From positions 1 through 10,528 of the forward strand of contig JAFGBW010000204.1 of NCBI GenBank assembly GCA_016932965.1: DNA of 10,528 nt. Reading direction: 5' to 3'. The DNA is from Candidatus Auribacterota bacterium (GTDB taxonomy: Bacteria; Auribacterota; JAFGBW01). Of the stretch, positions 1-7,432 are shown in pieces; within the stretch, counting starts at the first letter, position 1; every line of letters begins with the position of its first letter. The position numbers and the translations under genes were made by a program. The notes beneath the pieces are model-generated. The model was not told the DNA's origin. It saw nothing but the letters and a program-made list of their open reading frames with translations, and made no database searches.

Positions 1-1
1 C

Positions 2-685
2 AGGCAAAATGGAAATCAATTTCAACAGATTCAGTATGTGACAAGAGATGTTCATGAAATTAATACTCTGGCAGGGGAAGGCTACCCCCTGCCTCAATTT
101 ATCTTTGTATTTGATGCGCTTCATAATTTTTTAGATGCGGGTGAAGCTGTGCGGAAAATGGGAGAAATCCTTGACGATAAAAAAGGAGGCATTCTGGCAG
201 CCAATTATCCTGCTAATGTTCTGGATCAGACGGATCCTGCTTTCAAGGGATTTTTCAGGTTCATTGGAAACGTGGAAACAAATTTTTTACTGGCCAGTCA
301 AATACCGAAATTAGCCAGACCTAAGGAAAAACGTTTCAGGAATGAACTTGTATCGAGAATGGTCAGAGGGCTTGACGGTCGTTTTGATATTCGTATTGGA
401 AAAACAAACATCACTCAAACGATCAGACAGATATTGACCATGATGTCGGAAGAACGAGACTATCTGGAGCGTTTATTTGCTTATACTCCTGATGAGACTG
501 TGCCTGAAGCATACAGGACTTTGCTGCGCAGAATACAGCATCTGAAAACTGAAAATTCTTTTATGAAAGACTGGAAAGGCGATCCGATGGAATTCCCGGT
601 TACCCGGGTCTGGAACGTCCTGCAAATACAAAGAAAAGGAGAGCTTGAGTATCCGTCAGGCGACCCGACTGATTCAGCCGTGTAA
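2..685 (+). CDS. SAM-dependent methyltransferase-like protein, C-terminal part (5' end outside window)
   Basis: The frame is open to the left edge, so the gene begins outside the window. The GTG at 38 is only an internal candidate start. Counting from that GTG, residues 20-57 hold a pattern typical of the middle of a class I SAM-dependent methyltransferase fold: a hydrophobic strand ending FDALHN, then a helix, then a KKGGIL turn matching the 'LkpGG' element of the family. The glycine-rich SAM-binding motif I should lie upstream and cannot be seen. The remaining 150 or so residues are helical and charged, with no motif I recognise. No substrate can be inferred. The gene ends with TAA, 65 bases before the GH13 gene on the same strand, so the two could be co-transcribed. 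The reading frame is well supported; the family call is an inference from a short pattern. Confidence 0.5.
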   Translation, partial: RQNGNQFQQIQYVTRDVHEINTLAGEGYPLPQFIFVFDALHNFLDAGEAVRKMGEILDDKKGGILAANYPANVLDQTDPAFKGFFRFIGNVETNFLLASQIPKLARPKEKRFRNELVSRMVRGLDGRFDIRIGKTNITQTIRQILTMMSEERDYLERLFAYTPDETVPEAYRTLLRRIQHLKTENSFMKDWKGDPMEFPVTRVWNVLQIQRKGELEYPSGDPTDSAV

Positions 686-750
686 GGGATTTATCTTTTG
701 CTGCATCCCAACCTGGATAGAAAACAGCATGTTGAGAATCGGCATAACCT

Positions 751-3024
751 ATGCAATGGATCCGTATAATGAAAAGACAAAATGTCATTCGAATATGGTG
801 CTTTTGCTTTCATTTTGTTTTGCTGTTTACCATGAGTTATTCTTCTGATTATCTTGCACCTCAAACTGATTTTCGTGCGGATCCTTTTTTCATGGAGGAA
901 CTTCCCGGCATCAATGAAATTCCGGAACTGGCTGAATTGAATTCAGTGCAGATAAACCGGTTATTTTTTGAAGGTCATCATTTTGAATTCAATCCGTTTG
1001 ATGAAAAGGACGAGTATCTAAAAAAATATCTGTACTCCCCTGGATTGGCAGGCCTTTGTTATACGGTCACCCGGTCCCATCTGGCCGAATATCAAAAACT
1101 CTTTGCATCAGGTCAGATCGAAACAGGGCATGTTTTTACTTATGTACGGGATCAGCTGAAACTGGTTCCTGAAGCGAAAAAATTAGCCAAACGTCTTCAT
1201 GCCATCATGGACGGACCCGGAACACCCATGGATAGATGGAACAGACTCTATCTCTATTTGAGGCGGCTCCAGATTGCTATACTGCAAATTCCCCCCTGGG
1301 TAATAAAATGCGGCCTTGTGTATTATATTTATCCGTCCTCTTTTGCCTACAGGGGTGAGAAACCCCCGTATTGGGATCATACCCCTTCAGATTTTGTGGA
1401 TTTCCCTTCCGAACGCATTCAGAACGAGGCCATCAGACAATATGCAGATGCGATTCAGAATAAAAATTCCAGAGCCAACTTTTTATATAATTATTTTTCC
1501 AGGCAGGGCGGAACGTTAGAAGGTCTTCAAGACCGGATTCCTTACATCCGTTCCCTGGCCCCTCATGCAGGGACGATTGCCCTATATCTGACCCCGATTT
1601 TCCGATCACTGGGGGTTCACGGATACGATACGATTGATTATTTTTCGATCCGGCCTGATTTGGGAAACATGGATTCCTATCATGAAATGCTGGAAACCGC
1701 CCATTCCAGCGACATGAGGATCATACTGGATCTCTCCATCACGCATACCAGCACGGAGTTTTTTGCTTATCAGAATTTGCGGGAGAAAGGGATTCATTCA
1801 CCTTGCAGGGACTGGTATGTATCCCCTGAATTTGACGAATCTGGAAATCTGGTCAAATGCCAGGGCTGGTACGGCATATCACACTGCCCCTTGCTGAATT
1901 TTAAGAATCCTGAAGTCAAAAAGTATTTTTTGGGAGAATGGGACCCGGATAAAACAAAAGAAGAACAAAACGATGAATGGAAAAAGTGGGTCTCAGCCCT
2001 GAGCGGTAAGGAAGGGAAAAACAATTTAAGAAAACTGATTGAAAATGAAGAGGAATTTGCCAGGGCAATAAAAATTCTGGGAGTCGTGGGTTTCTGGACC
2101 TGCACGGGGATGGATGGATGGAGGCTGGATACGCCCAGGGACCTGAATGATTTATCTTTTTGGTATGATTTCCGCCGTTTAGTCAAAATGATCAATCCGG
2201 AGTGCTACCTTGTTGGGGAAACCAGCCACCGGTGGTGGGCCAATGTAACGGACGGAACCATGAATTATGAACTAAAAAAAATGGTTTATGATTTTGTCCT
2301 TGGGTTATCCCCCTCAAGAAAAACCACCATGGAGGTGGGCGAAATAGAAAAGGAAGAGACCCATGCGGAAGAATTCATGCGCCGCCTGCAAGATTATTTC
2401 CGTGATTATCCCTTACCCGCTTTGAGGGCTAAAATGAATATCATGGGAGGCCATGATACTGCCAGATTGATAGATGCCTGCGGGGGAGATTTGTTTGCCA
2501 TGAGACGGGTCCTTTTTCTGACCAGACTGATGCCGGGTATATTCACCATCTATTACGGTGAGGAAAAAGGAATGAAAGGCTCATCTGACCCTTCCAACAG
2601 GCTTTGCATGCAGGAGGAAACAGACCCGCAAATTTTTCACTTATATCAATGGGCTCTTTCCTTAGGTGTTGACCATGAAGAGGCCATTCAGTCAGCCCAT
2701 TTAAAAAAACTGTATGGAAAAGACAAAGCCTGCGTTTTCATGCGCTGGGGAAAAGAAGATAAAATCGTTGCCGGAGTCAATAATTCGGATCAAGACATCC
2801 GGATGGATATCCCTCTGGCACAAATCGGAGACAAAGATACCAAACTCTACGATGAAACAGGGGAAGAAGTAAAAATCGCGGAGGGGAACGTGCCTATTAT
2901 CATTCCTGCAGGAGAAATCATATTCATCTCAACAAAACAAATGAAAAAATCTTCTGAGTTGAAACAGCTGACAACAGGTTCTCATTCAGCAGGGATGACA
3001 TTGGAAGTGAATACAAGCAGTTGA
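751..3024 (+). CDS. Exported GH13 alpha-amylase-family enzyme, cyclomaltodextrinase/neopullulanase-like
   Basis: This is a 757-residue retaining alpha-glucan hydrolase or transferase of family GH13. Residues 8-31 form a signal peptide or anchor (K-R, then a hydrophobic run), followed by SSDYLAPQ at 31-38. Residues 40-185 are helical and unassigned. The catalytic barrel starts near 188 (YYIYPSSF). The conserved regions are present: region I, D327 and H332 with Thr331 where Asn is usual; region II, GMDGWRLD with nucleophile Asp460; region III, LVGE with acid/base Glu490; region IV, GGHD with Asp569. The stretch after region IV (PGIFTIYYGEEKGM, then SNRLCM) and MNYE near 504 resemble cyclomaltodextrinases and neopullulanases. 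A beta-sandwich-like C-terminal domain covers about 655-728. A charged insertion lies at about 396-445. All three catalytic acids are intact, so activity is expected, probably on maltodextrins outside the cytoplasm. Met7 (769) is an equally plausible start: it gives a more typical signal peptide and has TGGA 8 bases upstream. Confidence 0.87.
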   Translation: MQWIRIMKRQNVIRIWCFCFHFVLLFTMSYSSDYLAPQTDFRADPFFMEELPGINEIPELAELNSVQINRLFFEGHHFEFNPFDEKDEYLKKYLYSPGLAGLCYTVTRSHLAEYQKLFASGQIETGHVFTYVRDQLKLVPEAKKLAKRLHAIMDGPGTPMDRWNRLYLYLRRLQIAILQIPPWVIKCGLVYYIYPSSFAYRGEKPPYWDHTPSDFVDFPSERIQNEAIRQYADAIQNKNSRANFLYNYFSRQGGTLEGLQDRIPYIRSLAPHAGTIALYLTPIFRSLGVHGYDTIDYFSIRPDLGNMDSYHEMLETAHSSDMRIILDLSITHTSTEFFAYQNLREKGIHSPCRDWYVSPEFDESGNLVKCQGWYGISHCPLLNFKNPEVKKYFLGEWDPDKTKEEQNDEWKKWVSALSGKEGKNNLRKLIENEEEFARAIKILGVVGFWTCTGMDGWRLDTPRDLNDLSFWYDFRRLVKMINPECYLVGETSHRWWANVTDGTMNYELKKMVYDFVLGLSPSRKTTMEVGEIEKEETHAEEFMRRLQDYFRDYPLPALRAKMNIMGGHDTARLIDACGGDLFAMRRVLFLTRLMPGIFTIYYGEEKGMKGSSDPSNRLCMQEETDPQIFHLYQWALSLGVDHEEAIQSAHLKKLYGKDKACVFMRWGKEDKIVAGVNNSDQDIRMDIPLAQIGDKDTKLYDETGEEVKIAEGNVPIIIPAGEIIFISTKQMKKSSELKQLTTGSHSAGMTLEVNTSS

Positions 3025-3232
3025 TGGTATAAGTTAAACTTGTTCACCCCGCCTTATAAGGGGAAAAAGCGTTTTTGGGTATAACAGATATCCGGCTTAA
3101 TTGGCTGAACAGCCTTGCTTGTCTATGAATATCCCGGCCGCAAAGCCCCATCGGGGGAAGAGCCGAACAAACAAATTTGATGCATCCTTTTGAACGGAGA
3201 TACCCCATAGCTCACTTTAGGAAGCTTCCATG
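3025..3232. other. Convergent intergenic spacer with several inverted repeats
   Basis: This 208-base spacer lies between two genes that converge on it, so it should hold terminators rather than promoters. It contains a weak GC hairpin followed by an A5-GCG-T5 block (3047-3076). GGCT-GAAC-AGCC forms a tight hairpin at 3103-3114, and CCCC-ATC-GGGG another at 3146-3156. CGGCT (3093-3097) can pair with AGCCG (3161-3165), which would enclose both hairpins in a three-way-junction shape. GGAAGCTTCC is a perfect 10-bp palindrome at 3220-3229. No protein-coding frame is evident. The pairings are read by eye and the folding energy has not been computed. Confidence 0.5.
3047..3076 (+). terminator. Possible weak terminator after the GH13 gene
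   Basis: CCCC at 3047-3050 can pair with GGGG at 3060-3063 across a 9-base loop. This is followed by AAAAA-GCG-TTTTT, which ends in a T-run at 3072-3076. The first base lies 23 bases after the stop codon. The GC stem is only 4 bp and the T-run is separated from it by 8 bases, so this is a poor match to a standard intrinsic terminator. Confidence 0.25.
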
Positions 3233-5386
3233 TTACCAGTACAGTGAGAGCTTTACTCCTAAATCCTGACCGCGCGGATACCAGATACCATTATTCACCA
3301 CCAGCCCGACCGAGTCTGTATTATCCAATAGGTTGAAGGCAAAAACCGTCAGATTAAAATTGGATCCTGCTATCCTGTTTGCGGTAAAACTCATATCAAG
3401 ATAATACTCGCTGTCTATGGAGGAAAATTCACCATAAGTCGCCGCCTCTCCGATTGGAAGAATGATCGGCATGTCCATCCAGCCGTTTAAATGGACATTC
3501 AATGAATTCCGATCATTAAAACGCCATTCTGTCCCCACATTAAAAATATGCCGGGGATAATTTAATATTTTATCGTTCTCATCGGTCAAAGCGCCCTGAT
3601 GGATGCTCTTTTTCAATTCCGCATCACTGTAGGAATAATTAGCGTAAAATCCGAGGGAATCATTCAGATAGAACTTCCCTTCCAGTTCGACTCCGATCGT
3701 CTTTGCGTCTCCCAGATTTTTATACCCTTGAGGAACATTGTTCGCATCAAAAGAAATGTAATCCTCTATCGTCATGTAATAAGGGGTCAGAGCAATATAA
3801 TTCTTCTCTCTTTCCCAATAAAGCTGGATATCATGGCTCATGATCCGTTCGGATTTATCCACACGCAGGATATCCTGCGTAGGACCTCTCGTGACATCCA
3901 CAATAACTCCGACTGTCTTTGAGTACACAGCATTGGGCCTCAAGTACCCGGTATTCATGACATACTTTAACGTGAAATCATCTCCCAGTTTCTGAATGAT
4001 CCCTGCCCTTGGAAGAAACACGGTCTTATCTTCCCTGAAATCATTGTCATCGATGCGTCCACCCAGAAAAAACGAAGTCCTTCCCTCTCTCAAATTGAAC
4101 ATATCTTCTGCGTAAAGAGCCAGATTGTTGTCATAACCCGATTCAACACCGATGTAAGGATACTTGAGATCACTCGGCCTGTTCTCAGAAGAATTAAATC
4201 TGGCATCTCTGTTGGGGCCGATCTTTGTCCTGACTCCTTTTAATCCGATCTTGAGGCTGTTCTGATCAGAAAAAGTCAGATTACCGGTAAATTCCGCGCC
4301 AAATGCCAGCTCCTCATTGGATTGATCCTGGATGATTTCCATATCTTCACTTGGTTTGAATAAATTACTGCTCGGAAAACGATTCTGGAGCAAAATATCC
4401 CCATAAAACACACTGTCCAAAGAAAAGAAATCACTGAAACGGGTTTGATGCTGGTACTCCACATAAGCTTTTCTCATGAACAAATCAGAACCCAATTTTT
4501 CAAGCCAGGAGTCCCAGGGATAAACAAGATTGGTCTCCACCACCCGCCCTAAAATCACATGATTGTCATAACGGATTTTTGCGTAAAATTCATATCCTTC
4601 ATGGTGCTTATCAATGGGAGGCCAACTTCCGATTTCTCCCCAGGGAAATTCGACGTTCCCCTTTATTTCATTCGCCGCTTCACGGGTATAGGCCTCTCCA
4701 AATCCCTTTTTATCAGGTCTGTCGTATCCTTCTGACTCCCAATATGAGAACGAGCTCAAAATGGATAAATCTCCTTCGCTTTTTACATAGAAATGATTGA
4801 CATTCACCATACCGTCCTCTTCACCATATCCAACTGTTGATTTGCTGATGCTATCAGCGTAACCCTCTTTCATGGAGCCGGATGTCCCATCCTTGGTGAT
4901 GATATTGATGACTCCCATCACAGCACTGGAACCCCATAACACAGAACCCGGTCCGCGTATGATTTCAATGAGTTTCACCTTTTCCAGACAAGGGATGAGG
5001 TCCTGCTGCTGATACCCCTGACCGATGACGCTGTTTTGAACATGCCCGTCTATCAGAAATAGAATATGATCATTTCCGTCTGATACCAGACCACGGCTGC
5101 CAACCAACGGCCAGGTTGCCTGCATCGTTGGGAAAAAACCAGGGACCCTTTTAAGGAGTTCATAGACGGTCCGGCATCCGGAACGTAAAATTTCGTTTTC
5201 CGTGATCACGGTCATAACAGAAGAAGCCATATTGATTTTTTGTTTTTCTTTGGAAGCGGTGATCACCAGAGGCATGGACTCAAACAAGAGGTATTCACAT
5301 GATTCTTCCAATTCTTCCTGACCAAAAGCCGCTGGGTAAAACAATAAAGAAAACATGAAAAAAAAGATCACGGACCTTTTATTCAT
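3233..5386 (-). CDS. TonB-dependent outer-membrane receptor
   Basis: This is a 717-residue ligand-gated outer-membrane transporter that takes up a scarce substrate using energy passed from TonB-ExbB-ExbD. Residues 1-22 are a Sec signal peptide, with likely cleavage after AAFG before QEE. Residues 39-46 (PLVITASK) resemble a TonB box. The plug domain covers about 50-165, with VYELLKRVPGF at 74-84, SRGL at 97-100, LFLIDGH at 109-115, and the closing elements EIIRGPGSVLWG (141-152) and GVINIITK (158-165). The rest is a beta-barrel of alternating, aromatic-rich strands ending in LSLYW, a terminal aromatic residue as expected for BAM recognition. The length is normal for the CirA/BtuB/FepA type. 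The ligand cannot be read from the sequence: siderophore, cobalamin and oligosaccharide all remain possible. No tonB, exbB or SusD-like gene lies in the window. The start is fixed by a strong Shine-Dalgarno site just upstream. Confidence 0.93.
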   Translation of the reverse strand: MNKRSVIFFFMFSLLFYPAAFGQEELEESCEYLLFESMPLVITASKEKQKINMASSVMTVITENEILRSGCRTVYELLKRVPGFFPTMQATWPLVGSRGLVSDGNDHILFLIDGHVQNSVIGQGYQQQDLIPCLEKVKLIEIIRGPGSVLWGSSAVMGVINIITKDGTSGSMKEGYADSISKSTVGYGEEDGMVNVNHFYVKSEGDLSILSSFSYWESEGYDRPDKKGFGEAYTREAANEIKGNVEFPWGEIGSWPPIDKHHEGYEFYAKIRYDNHVILGRVVETNLVYPWDSWLEKLGSDLFMRKAYVEYQHQTRFSDFFSLDSVFYGDILLQNRFPSSNLFKPSEDMEIIQDQSNEELAFGAEFTGNLTFSDQNSLKIGLKGVRTKIGPNRDARFNSSENRPSDLKYPYIGVESGYDNNLALYAEDMFNLREGRTSFFLGGRIDDNDFREDKTVFLPRAGIIQKLGDDFTLKYVMNTGYLRPNAVYSKTVGVIVDVTRGPTQDILRVDKSERIMSHDIQLYWEREKNYIALTPYYMTIEDYISFDANNVPQGYKNLGDAKTIGVELEGKFYLNDSLGFYANYSYSDAELKKSIHQGALTDENDKILNYPRHIFNVGTEWRFNDRNSLNVHLNGWMDMPIILPIGEAATYGEFSSIDSEYYLDMSFTANRIAGSNFNLTVFAFNLLDNTDSVGLVVNNGIWYPRGQDLGVKLSLYW

Positions 5387-5389
5387 TTC

Positions 5390-5397
5390 TCCTCCTC
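5390..5397 (-). promoter_or_regulatory. Strong Shine-Dalgarno site of the TonB-dependent receptor gene
   Basis: On the - strand the bases GAGGAGGA lie 3 bases before the ATG at 5386. This is the best ribosome-binding site in the window and fixes the receptor's start codon. Most other genes here have weak or no such site, which suggests the receptor is translated at a high rate when its mRNA is made. Confidence 0.8.
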
Positions 5398-5449
5398 AAA
5401 AATGATGGAAAGTAACACGCTTTTTCCACGAGGTTATTTTCTATCTAAA

Positions 5450-5467
5450 GAATCGAAAATTCGATTC
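5450..5467. promoter_or_regulatory. Perfect 8-bp inverted repeat, operator-like, in the receptor gene's leader
   Basis: GAATCGAA (5450-5457) and TTCGATTC (5460-5467) are exact reverse complements separated by AA. The site lies between a TATAAT box (5478-5483, - strand) and the receptor start codon, close to where transcription would begin. A 2-base centre is too tight for a good RNA hairpin, and no T-run follows on the - strand. A dimeric repressor site is therefore more likely than a terminator of thrS. The regulator is unknown. Confidence 0.45.
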
Positions 5468-5477
5468 ATCCTATTTG

Positions 5478-5483
5478 ATTATA
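5478..5483 (-). promoter_or_regulatory. Candidate -10 box of the TonB-dependent receptor gene
   Basis: The - strand reads TATAAT, an exact match to the sigma-70 -10 consensus, 92 bases before the receptor ATG and inside the thrS-receptor gap. No good -35 box sits 16-18 bases upstream, where the sequence is AT-rich and overlaps the thrS stop codon. The promoter may need an activator, or the match may be chance in an AT-rich spacer. Confidence 0.35.
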
Positions 5484-5504
5484 ATAAATTAAGCAATAAT
5501 AAAT
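5481..5504. repeat. Direct repeat of ATAATAAAT overlapping the receptor promoter region
   Basis: ATAATAAAT occurs at 5481-5489 and again at 5496-5504, a 15-base period, immediately downstream of thrS and overlapping the candidate -10 box. The same 9-mer recurs at 9722-9730, with its inverse at 9695-9703, in the large intergenic region on the right. The sequence is AT-only, so chance is a real alternative. Confidence 0.4.
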
Positions 5505-7315
5505 CAGGCAGGAAAAGAAGAAATGCCGCATCTTCTTTCGGTGATCTCTTCCTTCAATTGTTTCACGAAATCATCTTTTGTAAGAGTTTCCTGCTCCTTG
5601 ATTCCATAACGCCGGACTGTTACCCTATTTTGAGAGGCTTCTTTATTGCCTATGATCAGGCAGACAGGGATCTTGTGTGTCACGGCGGTGCGGATTTTTT
5701 TATTGAATGTGTTATCGGTAAAATCGCTTTCAGCCCGGACAGAAGCCGTTTTCAATTCCTTTTCCAGGTTGATGACATACTCCTTCACTTCATCGGATAC
5801 AGGGATCAGCTTCACCTGAACCGGAGCCATCCAGATTGGAAAAGCTCCTCCGTATGTTTCAATTAAAAAACTCACAAAACGCTCATGCGTGCTTAAAGGC
5901 GCCCTATGAATGATGACCGGTTGCTTGATTTCACCGGTTTGACTCACATATTCCAGATTGAAATTAACCGGGGCAAAAAAATCCACCTGAATCGTGGAAA
6001 CCGTTTCTTCCCGTCCCATTAAATTCTTAAACTGAATATCGATCTTGGGCCCGTAAAAGGCCGCTTCTCCTTCCCCCACATAAAAGGGAATGTTCTTGCT
6101 GGACAGAACGTCAGAAAGTATTTTTTCCGCCCTATCCCACAAATCCGGTGACCCTTTGAATTTCTCCCTGTTTGCCTTTCCGCGTATGGAGAGACGATAG
6201 GTATAATTTTTTAGTCCAAACGTATTATAAAACTCCTGATACATGGTCATCAAAAGTGCAATTTCTTCATCCAGTTTTTCTTCAGGACAATAAATGTGCG
6301 CATCATTCATGGTCATGCATCGTACGCGTAAAAGGCCGGATAATTCCCCTGACTGCTCAAAACGGTAGCAGGTTCCGTATTCTGCCAGCCGTAAAGGAAG
6401 CTCCCTGTAGCTTCTGGGACGGGAAGAATAAATGAGATGATGAAAAGGGCAATTCATGGGTTTCAAATAAAAACGTTCCTTGATTCCTCCCTCATCTTCC
6501 ACGGTCATGGGAGGAAACATGCTTTCGCTGTATGCCGGAAGATGCTGAGACCTTATAAAAAGCTCCTCCCGGGTGATATGAGGTGTCGCCACACGATGAT
6601 ATCCGTAACGAAATTCCATCTCCTTGGCGTACTTTTCGATTTCCTCCCGGATCACGGTTCCGTTAGGAAGCCACAACACAAGCCCTTTGCCCACGGTCTC
6701 GCTGATCGTGAATATCTCCAGTTCCTTTCCCAGCTTTTTATGGTCCCTTTCTTCCGCTCTTTTACGCTGTTCCAGAAAGCTTTTCAGCTCTTCTTCCGTT
6801 TCATAACAAAGGGCATAGATGCGGGTAAGCATCTTGTTTTTCTCTGATCCCAGCCAATAAGCCCCGGAAATCCGGTCCAGACAAAAAGCGGCGCTTCTCA
6901 AATCCTTGTGACTGTCCACATGCGGACCTTCACAAAGATCCGTGAATTTTCCGTTAGAATAAAAAGAAAAAAGTTCAACGCCCTCTCCGGATAATTTCTT
7001 AATTTGTATTTCCTTGTAAGGTTGGTTCATTTGACTGGCTTTTTGCAGCGCTTGTTCCGTCTTGAACTCCTCCCTTGTAAATTTCTCATTCTGGCTCAAA
7101 ATTTTTCTCATCTGCTTTTCGATTTTAGCCAGCGTTTCGGGACCGATTTGTTCAGTTCCAAAATCAAAATCATAATAAAAACCGTTTTCCGTCGGCGGGC
7201 CAAATCCCAGCTTCACTCCGTTATACAATTCTGCTACAGCCTGTGCCATGACATGGGCCATGGAATGACGTAAGCGGTATAGAAAAGAAGATTTATCTGT
7301 AGCTTCGCTGGTCAT
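5504..7315 (-). CDS. thrS: Threonyl-tRNA synthetase lacking the TGS domain
   Basis: This cytoplasmic class II aminoacyl-tRNA synthetase charges tRNA-Thr and edits mischarged Ser-tRNA. The editing domain begins almost at once: H17-x3-H21 and C128-x3-H132 form the complete zinc-type editing site. The catalytic core spans about 200-490, with MNCPFH giving zinc ligand Cys289, motif 2 at R318-E320 (RFEQSG), zinc ligand His340 in NDAH, and His470 in IHRAP as the third ligand. The anticodon-binding domain follows, from about 495 to the end. At 603 residues the protein lacks the roughly 60-residue N-terminal TGS domain of the E. coli type. An in-frame TAA at 7331-7333, five codons before the ATG, rules out an upstream extension in this frame. 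Cyanobacterial ThrRS enzymes are also TGS-less. The motif after motif 2 reads CMTMNDAH, where E. coli has GFTQDDAH. infC does not follow the gene, as it does in many bacteria. Confidence 0.97.
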   Translation of the reverse strand: MTSEATDKSSFLYRLRHSMAHVMAQAVAELYNGVKLGFGPPTENGFYYDFDFGTEQIGPETLAKIEKQMRKILSQNEKFTREEFKTEQALQKASQMNQPYKEIQIKKLSGEGVELFSFYSNGKFTDLCEGPHVDSHKDLRSAAFCLDRISGAYWLGSEKNKMLTRIYALCYETEEELKSFLEQRKRAEERDHKKLGKELEIFTISETVGKGLVLWLPNGTVIREEIEKYAKEMEFRYGYHRVATPHITREELFIRSQHLPAYSESMFPPMTVEDEGGIKERFYLKPMNCPFHHLIYSSRPRSYRELPLRLAEYGTCYRFEQSGELSGLLRVRCMTMNDAHIYCPEEKLDEEIALLMTMYQEFYNTFGLKNYTYRLSIRGKANREKFKGSPDLWDRAEKILSDVLSSKNIPFYVGEGEAAFYGPKIDIQFKNLMGREETVSTIQVDFFAPVNFNLEYVSQTGEIKQPVIIHRAPLSTHERFVSFLIETYGGAFPIWMAPVQVKLIPVSDEVKEYVINLEKELKTASVRAESDFTDNTFNKKIRTAVTHKIPVCLIIGNKEASQNRVTVRRYGIKEQETLTKDDFVKQLKEEITERRCGISSFPA

Positions 7316-7334
7316 AACGTAGACTCGATTTTAA

Positions 7335-7365
7335 AATATAAAATGATTGAGCGCATCTTTTTCAA
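7335..7365 (-). promoter_or_regulatory. Candidate thrS promoter
   Basis: On the - strand TTGAAA (7360-7365, one mismatch to TTGACA) is followed after 19 bases by TATATT (7335-7340, one mismatch to TATAAT). The spacer is slightly longer than the optimal 17. Transcription would start only about 13 bases before the thrS ATG, leaving a short leader with no room for a T-box or attenuator. The nearest Shine-Dalgarno-like triplet is a GAG 8 bases before the ATG. Confidence 0.35.
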
Positions 7366-7432
7366 AACCATCGTGATCCAATTATTGATGTATCTCATTG
7401 AGGGAGACTATCATTAATAAAAAATTCAACTC

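Noticed and set aside
686-709. GGGAT/ATCCC inverted repeat after the methyltransferase-like gene
   Set aside because: A 5-bp stem with a 14-base loop and no following T-run is too weak to call a terminator.
600-848. Small open frames on both strands around the methyltransferase-GH13 junction
   Set aside because: They overlap the end of one real frame and the signal-peptide region of another, and show no homology-like pattern.
1794-2195. 133-codon - strand open frame inside the GH13 gene
   Set aside because: It lies opposite the catalytic region of a clearly real gene, shows no recognisable domain and has a low-complexity Ser/Phe-rich composition typical of an antisense shadow.
5387-5503. 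Cobalamin riboswitch or Fur box before the TonB receptor
   Set aside because: The spacer is only 117 bases, lacks the conserved cobalamin-box elements, and no 19-bp Fur-like inverted repeat is visible.
5402-5866. 154-codon + strand open frame over the thrS 3' end and the adjacent spacer
   Set aside because: Most of it is antisense to the conserved ThrRS anticodon-binding domain, and it lacks a Shine-Dalgarno site and any domain pattern.
7316-7432. T-box leader upstream of thrS
   Set aside because: The spacer is too short (117 bases) and the best promoter lies about 20 bases from the ATG; no T-box-type sequence is seen.
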